Below are positions 1 to 9,477 of a stretch of 64,000 bases of DNA, in pieces. Numbering within the stretch: the stretch's first letter is position 1; the number at the start of each line of letters is the position of its first letter. The position numbers were made by a program, and so were the translations under genes. This stretch comes from Flavobacterium psychrophilum (GTDB taxonomy: Bacteria > Bacteroidota > Bacteroidia > Flavobacteriales > Flavobacteriaceae). The notes beneath the pieces were generated by a model. It ran no database searches. It saw only the letters and a list, made by a program, of their open reading frames with translations, and was not told the DNA's origin. Location of the stretch: positions 17,429-81,428 of the forward strand of contig CAMBZB010000007.1 in NCBI GenBank assembly GCA_945872245.1, written 5' to 3'.

Positions 1-488
1 ATGCTGCTATTGCGGGAACGGATTTAGAAGGTAAAAGTATCGAGGATATTTTGAAAAATCTAGATATGAAAAACATGGCTGTTCGTAATAATGGCGGTGG
101 ACATTTCAATCACAGTTTGTTTTGGACGATTATGTCTCCAAACGGTGGCGGACTTCCAACAGGAGAATTATTGGCCGCGATTGAAAGCGCTTTTGGAACA
201 TTTGAGTCTTTTAAAACTGCTTTTTCAAAAGCTGGAATCACCCAGTTTGGTTCAGGATGGGCTTGGCTTTGTGTAAAAGAAAGTAAACTTGAAGTTTGTG
301 GAACGCCAAACCAAGACAATACTTTAATGCCTGGAATAGGTTGTGGAGGAACTCCAATTCTTGGGATGGATGTTTGGGAGCATGCTTATTATTTGCATTA
401 TCAAAACAGAAGACCAGATTATGTTGAAGCTTTCTTTAACGTGATTAATTGGGCTGAAGTTTCAAGACGATACGATTTAGCGAAATAG
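1..488 (+). CDS. superoxide dismutase (Mn/Fe family), 5' end outside window
   Basis: Dismutates superoxide to oxygen and hydrogen peroxide. The frame is open from base 3, so the N-terminal part lies upstream. Visible are the helical-domain signature [11 protein letters not shown] with a metal-ligand His, the FGSGWAWL core, and the C-terminal ligand motif [18 protein letters not shown] with Asp and His ligands. A Gly in MSPNGGG and a Gln in TPNQDN are the residues usually seen in manganese-type enzymes, where iron-type enzymes tend to have Gln and Ala. I therefore lean to Mn or cambialistic use, as inference. No signal peptide can be judged because the start is missing. Terminators follow at 524 and 621. 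Confidence 0.95.
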   Translation, partial: AAIAGTDLEGKSIEDILKNLDMKNMAVRNNGGGHFNHSLFWTIMSPNGGGLPTGELLAAIESAFGTFESFKTAFSKAGITQFGSGWAWLCVKESKLEVCGTPNQDNTLMPGIGCGGTPILGMDVWEHAYYLHYQNRRPDYVEAFFNVINWAEVSRRYDLAK

Positions 489-523
489 TCTTTTTTAAGA
501 AAATAGACTTTTAGATGATAGGC

Positions 524-559
524 GAATAGACTGAAAAGTTTGTTCGTCTATTTTTTTTT
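524..559 (+). terminator. terminator after superoxide dismutase
   Basis: Arms AATAGAC (525-531) and GTCTATT (546-552) form a hairpin followed by a run of T. It lies about 35 bases after the stop of the dismutase gene. Confidence 0.6.
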
Positions 560-620
560 GACTTTTGATTCTGCCCGTTGTTAAATGCTTTCTGCAATTT
601 TTTTTTGACTTTATTCCAAT

Positions 621-650
621 AAAAAAGGTGAAATTGCTTTCACCTTTTTT
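621..650. terminator. bidirectional terminator between SOD and purF
   Basis: A 13-base perfect stem starting AAAAAAGGTGAAA with a four-base loop ends in TTTTTT on both strands. It sits between two convergent genes, so it probably serves both. Confidence 0.75.
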
Positions 651-780
651 GCCCCAAATCTACCATAAACTTAACCTACTAATATTATGGTGAATCAAAG
701 ATAGACACGTAATCCGCTTTCATGAAATATATTAGATGAAATACATTAATAGTCGATGAAATGCTTAAATGGAAATTATT

Positions 781-2679
781 TTAATAGGCCCTAGCATTTT
801 TCCCTTCGTAAAAATTCATAAATGCCCTATTCACAACACGATTGCCTCCCGGTGTAGGATAATCTCCAGTAAAGTACCAATCTCCCAAATTCTTTGGACA
901 AGCAATATGCAAATCCTCAACAGTTTGAAAGATGATTTTTACTTCGGCGTTAATTTCTGGCGTACTCAGTAGTTGTGCTATTTTGTCCGAAACTTCCTGT
1001 GGCTGGAATGGCGCATAAATTTCGGTGACAAAATTAACGACTTCGTGATCTTTAAGGTTTTCTTGTTCCTTACATTTGGCATAAACGGAGTCAACAATAT
1101 GGTATAAGTTCCTGTCTTTTAAAAGCTCCAATGCGGCCCGAAACGCAACTAACCCTTCTAGCTTTGCCATGTCGATTCCATAACAATCTGGATACCTAAT
1201 TTGAGGAGCCGATGAAACTATCACAATGCTTTTTGGTTTCAAACGATCCATCATTTTGATGATACTCATTTTGAGTGTTGTTCCTCTCACGATGCTGTCA
1301 TCAATAATCACCAAATTATCTGTTGGTTTTATCACTCCATACGTCACATCATATACGTGGGCAACAAGATCATCGCGACTACTGTCTTCAGTGATGAAAG
1401 TTCGCAGTTTTGCGTCTTTAATAGCTACTTTCTCGGTTCTTATTTTTACCGAAAGGATTTCTTCCAATTTTTCCTTGGTTAATTTCTTGCGGTTTTCAAG
1501 AATGTAATTATTTTTTCTTTGATTTAAAAAATCTTGCGCAGCTTCTATCATTCCGTAGAAAGAAGTTTCAGCAGTATTTGGAATATAAGAAAAAACGGTA
1601 TTGTCTGTATCATCTCCAATTGCACCAAGAACCGCAGGTAAAATTAATTTTCCCAGATTTTTTCTTTCTTGATATATTTCGGCATCACTTCCTCTAGAAA
1701 AGTAAATTCTTTCAAAAGAACACGCTTTTTTAAGGGTTGGCGCAAGAATCTCTTGCATTGTAACGATTCCGTTTTTCTTTATTATTAAGGCGCTACCAGG
1801 GCTTATCTCTTGAACTTTTTCGAAAGGAATATTAAATACCGTTTGGATAACTGGGCGTTCTGAGGCTACCACCACAATTTCGTCATCTTCATAAAAATAA
1901 GCTGGGCGAATTCCTGCAGGATCTCTAAAGACAAAAGCATCGCCATGACCTAGAAGTCCAGCCATAGCATAACCACCATCTAGGTTTTTGGAGGATCTTG
2001 TCAGGATTTTGGCAATATCCAGTCTTTCAGCAATCACAGGAGACGCTTCCCGTTTAGACAAGCCCATTGCTTTGCAATCTTGATACAGTTGCATTACCTC
2101 TTTGTCTAGAAAATGACCTATTTTTTCCATTACAGTAACAGTATCTGCCATTTCTTTTGGATGTTGTCCTAATTCCACTAGATTTTGAAAAAGTTCTTTT
2201 ACATTGGTCATATTGAAATTTCCAGCCAAAATAAGGTTCCGGTGCATCCAATTACTTTGTCTCAAAAATGGATGAACACTTTCGATACTGTTTTTCCCAA
2301 ATGTTCCATAACGAACATGTCCTAAAAACAATTCGCCCAGATAGGGTATATTCTTTTTTTGAAGGGGCACATCATCAGCGTATTCTGGATGAGAAGCCAT
2401 TTCTTCATTTATTCTTTCATTAATTTGAGCAAAAACATCTTGAATGGGCTGAGATTGATTTGATCTCACGCGGCTGATGTATCTTTCTCCAGGGTCAACA
2501 TCTAATTTTATGCTTGCAAAACCAGCACCATCTTGTCCACGGTTGTGCTGTTTCTCCATCATCAGATACATTTTTTGTATTCCGTAGAAAGCTGTACCAT
2601 ATTTTTCTTTGTAGAATTCTAATGGTTTCTTTAATCTTAGAAGGGCAATGCCACATTCGTGTTTAATTGCGTCGCTCAT
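781..2679 (-). CDS. purF: amidophosphoribosyltransferase, long Bacteroidota form
   Basis: First step of purine synthesis: transfers glutamine amide nitrogen to PRPP to give phosphoribosylamine. An N-terminal Ntn-hydrolase glutaminase domain has its likely nucleophile at Cys9 after a short leader (HECGI), with RGQDGAG and GNFN loop motifs. The C-terminal phosphoribosyltransferase domain has the PRPP loop VIIDDSIVRGTT at 457-468. At 632 residues it is much longer than the roughly 470-510 of classical PurF, with extra segments around residues 75-110 and 185-230. It lies downstream of the pfkB-type gene but a terminator separates them. purN is 1.5 kb away, so purine genes are grouped loosely. Whether it is the cell's only PurF cannot be told from here. 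Confidence 0.9.
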   Translation of the reverse strand: MSDAIKHECGIALLRLKKPLEFYKEKYGTAFYGIQKMYLMMEKQHNRGQDGAGFASIKLDVDPGERYISRVRSNQSQPIQDVFAQINERINEEMASHPEYADDVPLQKKNIPYLGELFLGHVRYGTFGKNSIESVHPFLRQSNWMHRNLILAGNFNMTNVKELFQNLVELGQHPKEMADTVTVMEKIGHFLDKEVMQLYQDCKAMGLSKREASPVIAERLDIAKILTRSSKNLDGGYAMAGLLGHGDAFVFRDPAGIRPAYFYEDDEIVVVASERPVIQTVFNIPFEKVQEISPGSALIIKKNGIVTMQEILAPTLKKACSFERIYFSRGSDAEIYQERKNLGKLILPAVLGAIGDDTDNTVFSYIPNTAETSFYGMIEAAQDFLNQRKNNYILENRKKLTKEKLEEILSVKIRTEKVAIKDAKLRTFITEDSSRDDLVAHVYDVTYGVIKPTDNLVIIDDSIVRGTTLKMSIIKMMDRLKPKSIVIVSSAPQIRYPDCYGIDMAKLEGLVAFRAALELLKDRNLYHIVDSVYAKCKEQENLKDHEVVNFVTEIYAPFQPQEVSDKIAQLLSTPEINAEVKIIFQTVEDLHIACPKNLGDWYFTGDYPTPGGNRVVNRAFMNFYEGKNARAY

Positions 2680-2703
2680 GGTATAGTAGTGGTAGTTTAT
2701 TTA

Positions 2704-2727
2704 AAAAGCCCCGTTTCCGAGGCTTCA
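2704..2727 (-). terminator. terminator after the PfkB kinase gene
   Basis: On the minus strand the arms AAGCCTCG and CGGGGCTT (one mismatch, GAAA-type loop) are followed by a T stretch. It lies in the 58-base gap before purF, so purF may have its own promoter or rely on read-through. Confidence 0.55.
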
Positions 2728-2737
2728 TAATTTTACA

Positions 2738-3661
2738 TTATATTTCTATGTCAAATTGTGTCAATGATTTGAATTGCTTCAATCTATTGATTACTTCTTC
2801 TTTTTCAAGTCCGACCATTCTTTCGGTTCCAAATTTCTCCACACAAAAGGAAGCTAAATTGGAGCCATATATTATGGCGTTTTTCATGTTCTCAAAAGAT
2901 ATATTTCCGCTTTGAGTGATATATCCTGCAAACCCACCAGCAAATGTATCTCCAGCACCTGTTGGATCAAAAACTTCTTCCAATGGCAAAGCTGGCGCAA
3001 AGAAAATTTGATGGTTGTGAAATAATAACGCTCCGTGTTCCCCCTTTTTAATGACAACAAATTCAGGGCCCATGGCATGAATTTTTGCGGCGGCTTTCAT
3101 TAATGAATATTCTCCCGATAATTGTCGTGCTTCCTCGTCGTTGATGGTAATAACGTCCACGCGTTTGATTACTTCCAATAATTCAGGCAAGGCACAATCC
3201 ATCCAGAAATTCATGGTATCTAAAACCACTAATTTTGGTTTCACGTCCATTTGGTCTATAACGCTGCTTTGAACTAACGGATGTAAATTCCCTAACATTA
3301 CCACATCGGCTGTTTTGAAATTTTGCGGAACTTTGGGTTGAAAATCGGCCAAAACATTTAATTCAGTAGCCAAGGTATCTCTTGAGTTCAAATCATTGTG
3401 ATACAAACCACTCCAGAAGAACGTTTTTCCGCCTTTGACCACCTCAAGACCAGAAATATCAATATTTCTGTCTGTCAATAAATTGATATATTCCTGAGGA
3501 AAATCATCACCAACAACCGAAACAATTGCCGATTCAACGTTAAAATGAGATGCCGAAAGTCCAATGTAAGTTCCCGCGCCTCCTAAGATTTTGTCCGTTT
3601 TGCCAAAAGGGGTTTCAATAGCGTCGAAAGCGACCGTTCCAACAATCAATAATTTATTCAT
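2738..3661 (-). CDS. PfkB-family carbohydrate or nucleoside kinase
   Basis: ATP-dependent kinase of the ribokinase/PfkB fold. It begins LLIVGTVAFDAIETPFG, has a GG hinge at 27-28, and carries the second PfkB signature DPTGAGDTF at 232-240, with Asp238 as the predicted catalytic base. At 307 residues it has normal length for the family. The substrate cannot be read from sequence. The placement beside purF, purN and rnhA hints at a nucleoside such as adenosine, but a sugar is equally possible. The gene lies 74 bases downstream of rnhA on the same strand and ends at a terminator. Confidence 0.85.
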   Translation of the reverse strand: MNKLLIVGTVAFDAIETPFGKTDKILGGAGTYIGLSASHFNVESAIVSVVGDDFPQEYINLLTDRNIDISGLEVVKGGKTFFWSGLYHNDLNSRDTLATELNVLADFQPKVPQNFKTADVVMLGNLHPLVQSSVIDQMDVKPKLVVLDTMNFWMDCALPELLEVIKRVDVITINDEEARQLSGEYSLMKAAAKIHAMGPEFVVIKKGEHGALLFHNHQIFFAPALPLEEVFDPTGAGDTFAGGFAGYITQSGNISFENMKNAIIYGSNLASFCVEKFGTERMVGLEKEEVINRLKQFKSLTQFDIEI

Positions 3662-3735
3662 TCTATATGATTCGAATTAAGCGGCAAAGATAGTTTATAA
3701 CTTTGAAGTTTGAAAATGTAAGCGATTAGAAGTTT

Positions 3736-4215
3736 CTATAAAAGTTTGGCTTCCTCTTTCTCATAAAAAACATCTATGGAAAGCTCCTTTTGCATCGACG
3801 CCATAACGGCCAATTCATCGCAACGTTCGTTTTGAGAATGGTTGTTGTGCCCTTTAATCCACTTGAAATCCACTTGGTGTTTTCTGTAAATTACCAAAAA
3901 CCGTCTCCATAAATCCGGGTTTTTCTTCCCTGAAAAACCTTTTTTTTCCCAGCCAAAAACCCATTTTTTCACCACGGAATCAACTACATATTTTGAATCT
4001 GAAACAATTAAAACTTTCATATTCGGGTTTTTGAGCTTTTCGAGTCCAACGATTACAGCTAGTAATTCCATTCGGTTATTGGTCGTACGACGAAATCCTT
4101 CATAGAATTCCTTTTTATGTGGTGTGCCAACAAGTTCCATAACAACGCCATAACCGCCGCGACCGGGATTTCCCTTGGCAGCGCCATCTGTATAAATGTG
4201 TACATCGTGTTCCAA
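3736..4215 (-). CDS. rnhA: ribonuclease HI
   Basis: Cleaves the RNA strand of RNA-DNA hybrids, removing R-loops and primers. At 159 residues it is a single-domain enzyme. The catalytic set is present: Asp10 in YTDGAAKGNPG, Glu50 in NNRMELLA, Asp73 in VSDSKYV, His123 in KGHNNH and Asp133 in ERCDELA. No N-terminal hybrid-binding domain is present. It starts nine bases after purN and is probably co-transcribed with it. Confidence 0.95.
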   Translation of the reverse strand: MEHDVHIYTDGAAKGNPGRGGYGVVMELVGTPHKKEFYEGFRRTTNNRMELLAVIVGLEKLKNPNMKVLIVSDSKYVVDSVVKKWVFGWEKKGFSGKKNPDLWRRFLVIYRKHQVDFKWIKGHNNHSQNERCDELAVMASMQKELSIDVFYEKEEAKLL

Positions 4216-4224
4216 AGTATGAAA

Positions 4225-4794
4225 TTATGGGGTAGAAGTTAGAAGTTTTTCGATTACTCCTGGAAAGTATTTTTGTTCCAATTCATGTATTTTTTCTGCG
4301 ACCACTTCGGGTGTATCCGAAATCAATAGAGCAACTTTTTTTTGAAAAATAATGTTTCCTTCATCATAATTTTCATTGACAAAATGAATGGTAATTCCGG
4401 TTTCTTTTTCCTTATTCTCAACAACGGCCTTATGTACATTCATGCCGTACATTCCTTTTCCGCCGTATTTTGGCAACAAAGCGGGATGGATGTTTATTAT
4501 TTTATTGGGATAGGCTTCGATAATATCTTCGGGAAGTTTAAGCAAAAAACCTGCGAGAACAATCAAATCGGGCTGGATAGCACTTAATTTTTGCAAGACT
4601 TTGCTTTCAAATAATTCTGCTTTGGAGAAAATTTCAGTGGGTATGTGAAATTTTTTGGCCCTTTCAATCACTTTGGCAATTGGATTGTTTGTAAAAACAG
4701 CTGCGGTGGTTGCGACATCTTTGGATTCAAAATATTGTATAATGTTTTCAGCATTTGTACCCGATCCAGAAGCAAAAATCACTATTTTATTCAT
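4225..4794 (-). CDS. purN: phosphoribosylglycinamide formyltransferase
   Basis: Third step of purine synthesis: formylates GAR with 10-formyltetrahydrofolate. The 189-residue protein starts KIVIFASGSGTNAENI, the phosphate-binding glycine loop. It carries the catalytic triad of the family as Asn101 and His103 in INIHPALLP and Asp144 in NENYDEGNI. It is first in a minus-strand pair with rnhA. The start is supported by the beta-strand beginning at residue 3. It is divergent from acpP across an AT-rich gap of 177 bases. Confidence 0.95.
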   Translation of the reverse strand: MNKIVIFASGSGTNAENIIQYFESKDVATTAAVFTNNPIAKVIERAKKFHIPTEIFSKAELFESKVLQKLSAIQPDLIVLAGFLLKLPEDIIEAYPNKIINIHPALLPKYGGKGMYGMNVHKAVVENKEKETGITIHFVNENYDEGNIIFQKKVALLISDTPEVVAEKIHELEQKYFPGVIEKLLTSTP

Positions 4795-4912
4795 ATTTTA
4801 AATAATTTTATCATGCAAAAAAAGGGATAAAAAATGATAATAAATAACATTTTAGATTGTTTATTAAATTTGGTTAATAAATTCCTATTTATAAATTTAT
4901 TAAGTAAATAAG

Positions 4913-4941
4913 TTGTTTTAAAATAAAGTTTTTTATTTTTG
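4913..4941 (+). promoter_or_regulatory. predicted promoter of acpP
   Basis: Bacteroidota-type promoter: a TTG -33 element at 4913-4915, an 18-base spacer, and a TAnnTTTG -7 box (TATTTTTG) at 4934-4941, about 30 bases before the acpP start codon. Confidence 0.65.
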
Positions 4942-4971
4942 CCAACAAATTAAATTTTAAAATTAAAGATT

Positions 4972-5208
4972 ATGTCAGACATTGCATCAAGAGTAAAAGC
5001 TATTATCGTAGACAAATTAGGTGTTGACGAAAATGAAGTTGTAACAGAAGCTAGCTTCACTAACGATTTAGGGGCTGACTCATTAGACACTGTGGAGCTT
5101 ATTATGGAATTCGAAAAAGAATTTGATATTCAGATTCCAGACGATCAAGCAGAAAACATTGGTACTGTAGGTCAAGCAATTTCTTATATTGAAGAAGCTA
5201 AGAAATAA
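4972..5208 (+). CDS. acpP: acyl carrier protein
   Basis: Carries growing fatty acyl chains on a 4'-phosphopantetheine arm for type II fatty acid synthesis. It has 78 residues, mostly acidic and helical. The attachment site is Ser37 in the GADSLDTVE motif. Directly upstream is a canonical promoter and directly downstream a strong terminator, then fabF. The terminator between acpP and fabF suits the high expression expected for ACP relative to the synthase. Confidence 0.97.
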   Translation: MSDIASRVKAIIVDKLGVDENEVVTEASFTNDLGADSLDTVELIMEFEKEFDIQIPDDQAENIGTVGQAISYIEEAKK

Positions 5209-5216
5209 TAAAAAAC

Positions 5217-5252
5217 ACACACCCGTTTGCAGCATTGTTAACGGGTGTTATT
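5217..5252 (+). terminator. terminator after acpP
   Basis: Arms ACACCCGTT and AACGGGTGT flank a loop of about 12 bases and are followed by a T-rich tail. It lies just after the acpP stop. Confidence 0.75.
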
Positions 5253-5383
5253 TTTTAAATTAAATTCCTGATTGAATTTCAATCAAAACGATATTTATAA
5301 TATAATACCCATGGCTCTTTTGTGATAGTAATACAGCAAGAAAGCGTGGGTTTTATTTGTTTAAAAACTAAATATAACAAATC

Positions 5384-6637
5384 ATGGTATTAAAGCGAGT
5401 TGTGGTAACGGGCTTAGGAGCTCTTACCCCTATTGGGAATACGGTTCAAGAATACTGGAACGGACTTGTTAACGGCATTAGTGGAGCTGCTCCAATAACT
5501 TATTTTGATGCTTCAAAATTCAAAACCCAGTTTGCTTGTGAATTAAAAAACTTTAATGTTGAAGATTTCATAGACAGAAAAGACGCTCGAAAAATGGATC
5601 GTTATGCACAATATGCTATGGTTTCCTCCGAACAAGCTATGAATGATGCTAATTTTGACTTAGATAAAATAGATAAAGATAGAGCAGGAGTAATTTGGGG
5701 TTCAGGAATTGGGGGCTTGGAAACTTTTCAAATTGAAGTTCTAAATTTTGCTGCTGGGGATGGAACACCAAAATTCAACCCTTTTTTTATCCCCAAAATG
5801 ATTGGAGATATTGCTTGCGGACATATTTCGATAAAATATGGATTTAGAGGGCCAAACTTCGGAACGGTTTCTGCTTGTGCTTCATCAACAAACGCAATTA
5901 TAGACGCTTTTAATTATATCCGATTAGGCCATGCCGATATAATGGTAACTGGAGGCTCAGAGGCTGCGGTAACAATTGCAGGAATGGGTGGATTCAATGC
6001 TATGCATGCGCTTTCAACAAGAAATGACGATCCGAAAACAGCTTCAAGACCTATGGATAAAGACCGAGATGGTTTTATACTTGGTGAAGGAGCAGGTGCT
6101 TTAATTCTTGAAGAATACGAACACGCTATTGCCCGAGGCGCCAAAATTTATTGCGAAATTGGGGGTGGAGGAATGTCTGCGGATGCATATCATATTACAG
6201 CTCCACATCCTGAAGGGTTGGGTGCAAAAAATGTTATGTTGAATTGTTTGAGAGATGCTGGATTAAAGCCTACCGACGTTGATGGGGTAAATATGCACGG
6301 AACTTCAACTCCTCTTGGTGATTTAGCAGAATCTAAAGCAATTGAACACGTTTTTGGGGAGCATTCCTATACCATGAACTTGAATTCAACAAAATCGATG
6401 ACAGGTCACCTACTTGGCGCAGCAGGAGCAATAGAAACTATATCTTCTATCCTTTCGATGAAATATGGAATTGTTCCTCCTACGATAAATCATTTTACCG
6501 ATGATGAAAATATTAACTCCAAATTAAACTTTACGTTTAATGTTGCCCAAAAAAGAGAAATGAACGTCTTGATGAGTAATACTTTTGGTTTTGGAGGTCA
6601 CAATGCTTGTGTATTGGTAAAAAAATTAGACTTCTAA
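5384..6637 (+). CDS. fabF: beta-ketoacyl-ACP synthase II
   Basis: Condenses malonyl-ACP with acyl-ACP in fatty acid elongation in the cytoplasm. The 417-residue thiolase-fold enzyme has the Cys-His-His active site: Cys165 in VSACASSTN, His305 in NMHGTSTPLGD and His342 in MTGHLLGAAG. A FGGHNA loop sits near the C-terminus. Full length, no anomalies. It lies between acpP and rnc, six bases before the latter, a gene order common in Bacteroidota. Confidence 0.97.
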   Translation: MVLKRVVVTGLGALTPIGNTVQEYWNGLVNGISGAAPITYFDASKFKTQFACELKNFNVEDFIDRKDARKMDRYAQYAMVSSEQAMNDANFDLDKIDKDRAGVIWGSGIGGLETFQIEVLNFAAGDGTPKFNPFFIPKMIGDIACGHISIKYGFRGPNFGTVSACASSTNAIIDAFNYIRLGHADIMVTGGSEAAVTIAGMGGFNAMHALSTRNDDPKTASRPMDKDRDGFILGEGAGALILEEYEHAIARGAKIYCEIGGGGMSADAYHITAPHPEGLGAKNVMLNCLRDAGLKPTDVDGVNMHGTSTPLGDLAESKAIEHVFGEHSYTMNLNSTKSMTGHLLGAAGAIETISSILSMKYGIVPPTINHFTDDENINSKLNFTFNVAQKREMNVLMSNTFGFGGHNACVLVKKLDF

Positions 6638-6643
6638 TATTAG

Positions 6644-7384
6644 ATGAATATCATTAGAAAAATATTTTCGAAATCCCGTTCTCTTGAAGACGGGATTTTT
6701 TTTGATTCTATACATGAAATTTTAGGGTTTGCTCCAATAACTATCGAATACTATAAAAAAGCGTTTACGCATCGCTCTTCCAACAAGCTAGATGAAAGCG
6801 GGAACGCCATTAATTACGAACGACTTGAATTTCTTGGCGATGCTATGTTAAGTGCCGTAATTGCTGCACATTTATTTAATAAAGCTCCTGCGGGGGATGA
6901 AGGGTACCTTACCAAAATGCGTTCAAAAATTGTCAGTAGGGAGCATTTAAACGAACTAGGAAAAGACTTGAACTTGGTTCGGTTTATAGAAAGCAAAGTT
7001 CCTATTCAGCATTTTGGAGACAATATTCACGGCAACATTTTCGAGTCTTTAGTTGGGGCAATTTATCTTGACAAAGGCTACGAATACTGCGAAAAATTTA
7101 TTCAAAAAAGAGTCGTTATCCCATATGTAGATATTGCTCGATTAGAAGGAAAAGTAATCAGTTATAAAAGTCTGCTTATAGAATGGTGCCAAAAAGAAAA
7201 GAAACATTTTCACTATGATATTTTTGAAGACAATGGAATTGACGGTCAAAGATTGTTTGGCGTTAAATTAAGCATTGACGATAAAGTAATTGCAAAAGCT
7301 AGAGCGACCTCAAAAAAGAAAGCAGAGGAAAAAGCCTCCCAACGGGCCTATTTTGCGTTTCAGGAAAAAATTGACAACAAATAA
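6644..7384 (+). CDS. rnc: ribonuclease III
   Basis: Cleaves double-stranded RNA during rRNA processing and mRNA decay. The N-terminal endonuclease domain carries the family signature ERLEFLGDA at 59-67, with further acidic residues in NIFESLVGAIYLDKG. A double-stranded RNA-binding domain fills about 172-240 (ISYKSLLIEWCQ through KKKAEEKASQRAY). It starts six bases after fabF and is probably translated from the same transcript. Confidence 0.95.
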   Translation: MNIIRKIFSKSRSLEDGIFFDSIHEILGFAPITIEYYKKAFTHRSSNKLDESGNAINYERLEFLGDAMLSAVIAAHLFNKAPAGDEGYLTKMRSKIVSREHLNELGKDLNLVRFIESKVPIQHFGDNIHGNIFESLVGAIYLDKGYEYCEKFIQKRVVIPYVDIARLEGKVISYKSLLIEWCQKEKKHFHYDIFEDNGIDGQRLFGVKLSIDDKVIAKARATSKKKAEEKASQRAYFAFQEKIDNK

Positions 7385-7493
7385 TATCAAATCCACTAAA
7401 ACTAAAACGTTATCGTTTATAAAATAACGAAAACATCAGTTTTATAAAGAGCGATACTTCGTTAGAAATACTATATTTACACCTTATTTTTTC

Positions 7494-7988
7494 ATGAATA
7501 TGGCTATTCATAAATTAGATCTTGGCGAATTTGACGAAATAGATTATTATCTTATTGCTATTCACACCTCATTAGAGGACTATCGGCTAGCATTTTTCAT
7601 CAATCAAAAACTGCCGATCAATTTGAGTAAAAGTAAGAATGAAATTCAGATTAACATAAAAGAAGGAGAAACAAAATTCTCAAGATATTATTATCATAAC
7701 ATTGAAAAAGCGATTTCTTGGAATTTAATCCAAAATAAAGGCGAAGTCGTTCAACAAAAAAAAGACAATGGCCAAAATCTATTTTCAAATGTGGCTATGG
7801 AAGTGGCAACAAAAGTGTATTTGCTTCCAGAATTTAAAAAAGTAGATTATTTTTTAAAGATAGAAAATCTTGATGAAACAATGAACGGGACAAAAATACA
7901 GACTGCTTTAAATTCCATTGATAACATATCGGCAATTTATACAGTTGAAACGAATAAAATAAAATCAAAAAACAATTTAATTTTTTAA
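7494..7988 (+). CDS. IPExxxVDY-family protein of unknown function
   Basis: A 164-residue cytoplasmic protein. The family is named for a motif seen here as LPEFKKVDY at 111-119. No catalytic residues, signal peptide or membrane segment is apparent. The family is confined to Bacteroidota as far as I know, and typically lies between rnc and pyk, as here. It ends five bases before the pyk start, so the two are very likely co-transcribed. Function is unknown. An ATG six bases inside (MAIHK) is an alternative start. Confidence 0.8.
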   Translation: MNMAIHKLDLGEFDEIDYYLIAIHTSLEDYRLAFFINQKLPINLSKSKNEIQINIKEGETKFSRYYYHNIEKAISWNLIQNKGEVVQQKKDNGQNLFSNVAMEVATKVYLLPEFKKVDYFLKIENLDETMNGTKIQTALNSIDNISAIYTVETNKIKSKNNLIF

Positions 7989-7993
7989 TACAA

Positions 7994-9424
7994 ATGCTTA
8001 CAAACAAAAAAACCAAAATTGTAGCCACACTAGGACCTGCATGCAGCACTAGAGAAACCATAAAGGATATGGTTGACGCAGGGGTAAATGTGTTTAGAAT
8101 AAATTTTTCTCATGCTGACTATGAAGATGTTAAGAAAAAAATAAATATTATAAGAAGTCTTAATGAAGAATTTGGTTATACCACGGCAATTTTGGGTGAT
8201 TTACAAGGGCCAAAACTTCGAGTGGGTGTTATGGAAGATGGAGTGGTTGTAAATGATGGTGACCTAATTACTTTTACTACTGCTGAAGATATTCTTGGAA
8301 CTGCCCAAAAAGTTTTCATGAAATACAAAAACTTTCCGAACGATGTAAATCCGGGAGAAAGAATTTTGCTTGACGACGGTAAACTTATCTTCGAGATTGT
8401 AGAAACCGACAAAAAAACAGAAGTAGTCGCACGAGTAATTCAAGGTGGCGAATTGAAATCTAAAAAAGGAGTAAATCTTCCCAACACAAAAATTTCTTTG
8501 CCTGCGATGACAGAAAAAGATATTGCCGACGCTATTTTTGCCATCGGTCAAAATGTAGATTGGATAGCACTCTCTTTTGTAAAAACCCCAAGAGATTTAC
8601 AAGATTTACAAGAATTAATTGCCAAACATTCTGCGTATAAAATCCCGATTGTTGCTAAAATCGAAATGCCAGAAGCATTAGAAAATATTGACAAAATAGT
8701 CGCTTACTGTGACGGTCTGATGGTAGCCCGTGGAGATCTAGGGGTCGAATTACCTGCTCATGAAGTTCCTTTGGTTCAAAAAGAATTGATTCGTAGAGCC
8801 AAAACGGCGCGAATTCCGGTTATTGTGGCCACCCAAATGATGGAAACAATGATTACCAGTCTAACACCAACGCGTGCAGAGGTAAATGACGTTGCCAATT
8901 CTGTTATGGATGGGGCAGATGCTGTTATGCTTTCAGGGGAAACCGCAACCGGTAATTATCCCGTTCAGGTAATTCAGAAAATGACACAAATTATTGAAGC
9001 AGTTGAGGATTCTCCTCTTATTCAAGTGCCACAAAATACACCTCAAATAAAAACAAACCGTTTTATCACCAAAATAATTTGTCATCATGCAGCCCTTATG
9101 GCTAACAGCATCAAGGCCAAAGCAATTTGTACTTTAACAAATAGTGGGTATACGGCTTTCCAAATTTCAGCCTGGAGACCTCAATCCCATATTCTAGTTT
9201 TTACTTCCAATAAAAGAATTCTAACCAGTCTTAATTTGTTGTGGGGGGTGAAATCATTTTATTACGATAATTCAGTTAGTACAGATGACACTATTACTGA
9301 CATAAATCAAATCGCCAAGGAAAAAGGATTTGTTGAAAAAGGAGACTTCCTTATTAACTTAGCAGCGATGCCTATAAAAGACAAAGGTATGGTCAATACT
9401 TTAAGAGTTTCTGAAATTGAATAG
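7994..9424 (+). CDS. pyk: pyruvate kinase
   Basis: Converts phosphoenolpyruvate and ADP to pyruvate and ATP, the last step of glycolysis. The 476-residue protein begins KTKIVATLGPACSTRE. It has the active-site strand VAKIEMPEALENIDKI and the metal-binding segment GLMVARGDLGVELP, followed by a C-terminal domain. Full length for the family. The start sits five bases after the IPExxxVDY gene, and a strong terminator follows. Confidence 0.97.
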   Translation: MLTNKKTKIVATLGPACSTRETIKDMVDAGVNVFRINFSHADYEDVKKKINIIRSLNEEFGYTTAILGDLQGPKLRVGVMEDGVVVNDGDLITFTTAEDILGTAQKVFMKYKNFPNDVNPGERILLDDGKLIFEIVETDKKTEVVARVIQGGELKSKKGVNLPNTKISLPAMTEKDIADAIFAIGQNVDWIALSFVKTPRDLQDLQELIAKHSAYKIPIVAKIEMPEALENIDKIVAYCDGLMVARGDLGVELPAHEVPLVQKELIRRAKTARIPVIVATQMMETMITSLTPTRAEVNDVANSVMDGADAVMLSGETATGNYPVQVIQKMTQIIEAVEDSPLIQVPQNTPQIKTNRFITKIICHHAALMANSIKAKAICTLTNSGYTAFQISAWRPQSHILVFTSNKRILTSLNLLWGVKSFYYDNSVSTDDTITDINQIAKEKGFVEKGDFLINLAAMPIKDKGMVNTLRVSEIE

Positions 9425-9448
9425 TTTCAAGCCTATCCAATAATATCA

Positions 9449-9477
9449 AAAACCTTCCCTAAACGGAAGGTTTTTTG
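9449..9477. terminator. bidirectional terminator between pyk and dinB
   Basis: Arms AAAACCTTCC and GGAAGGTTTT around a six-base loop with A/T tracts on both sides. The genes on either side converge on it. Confidence 0.8.
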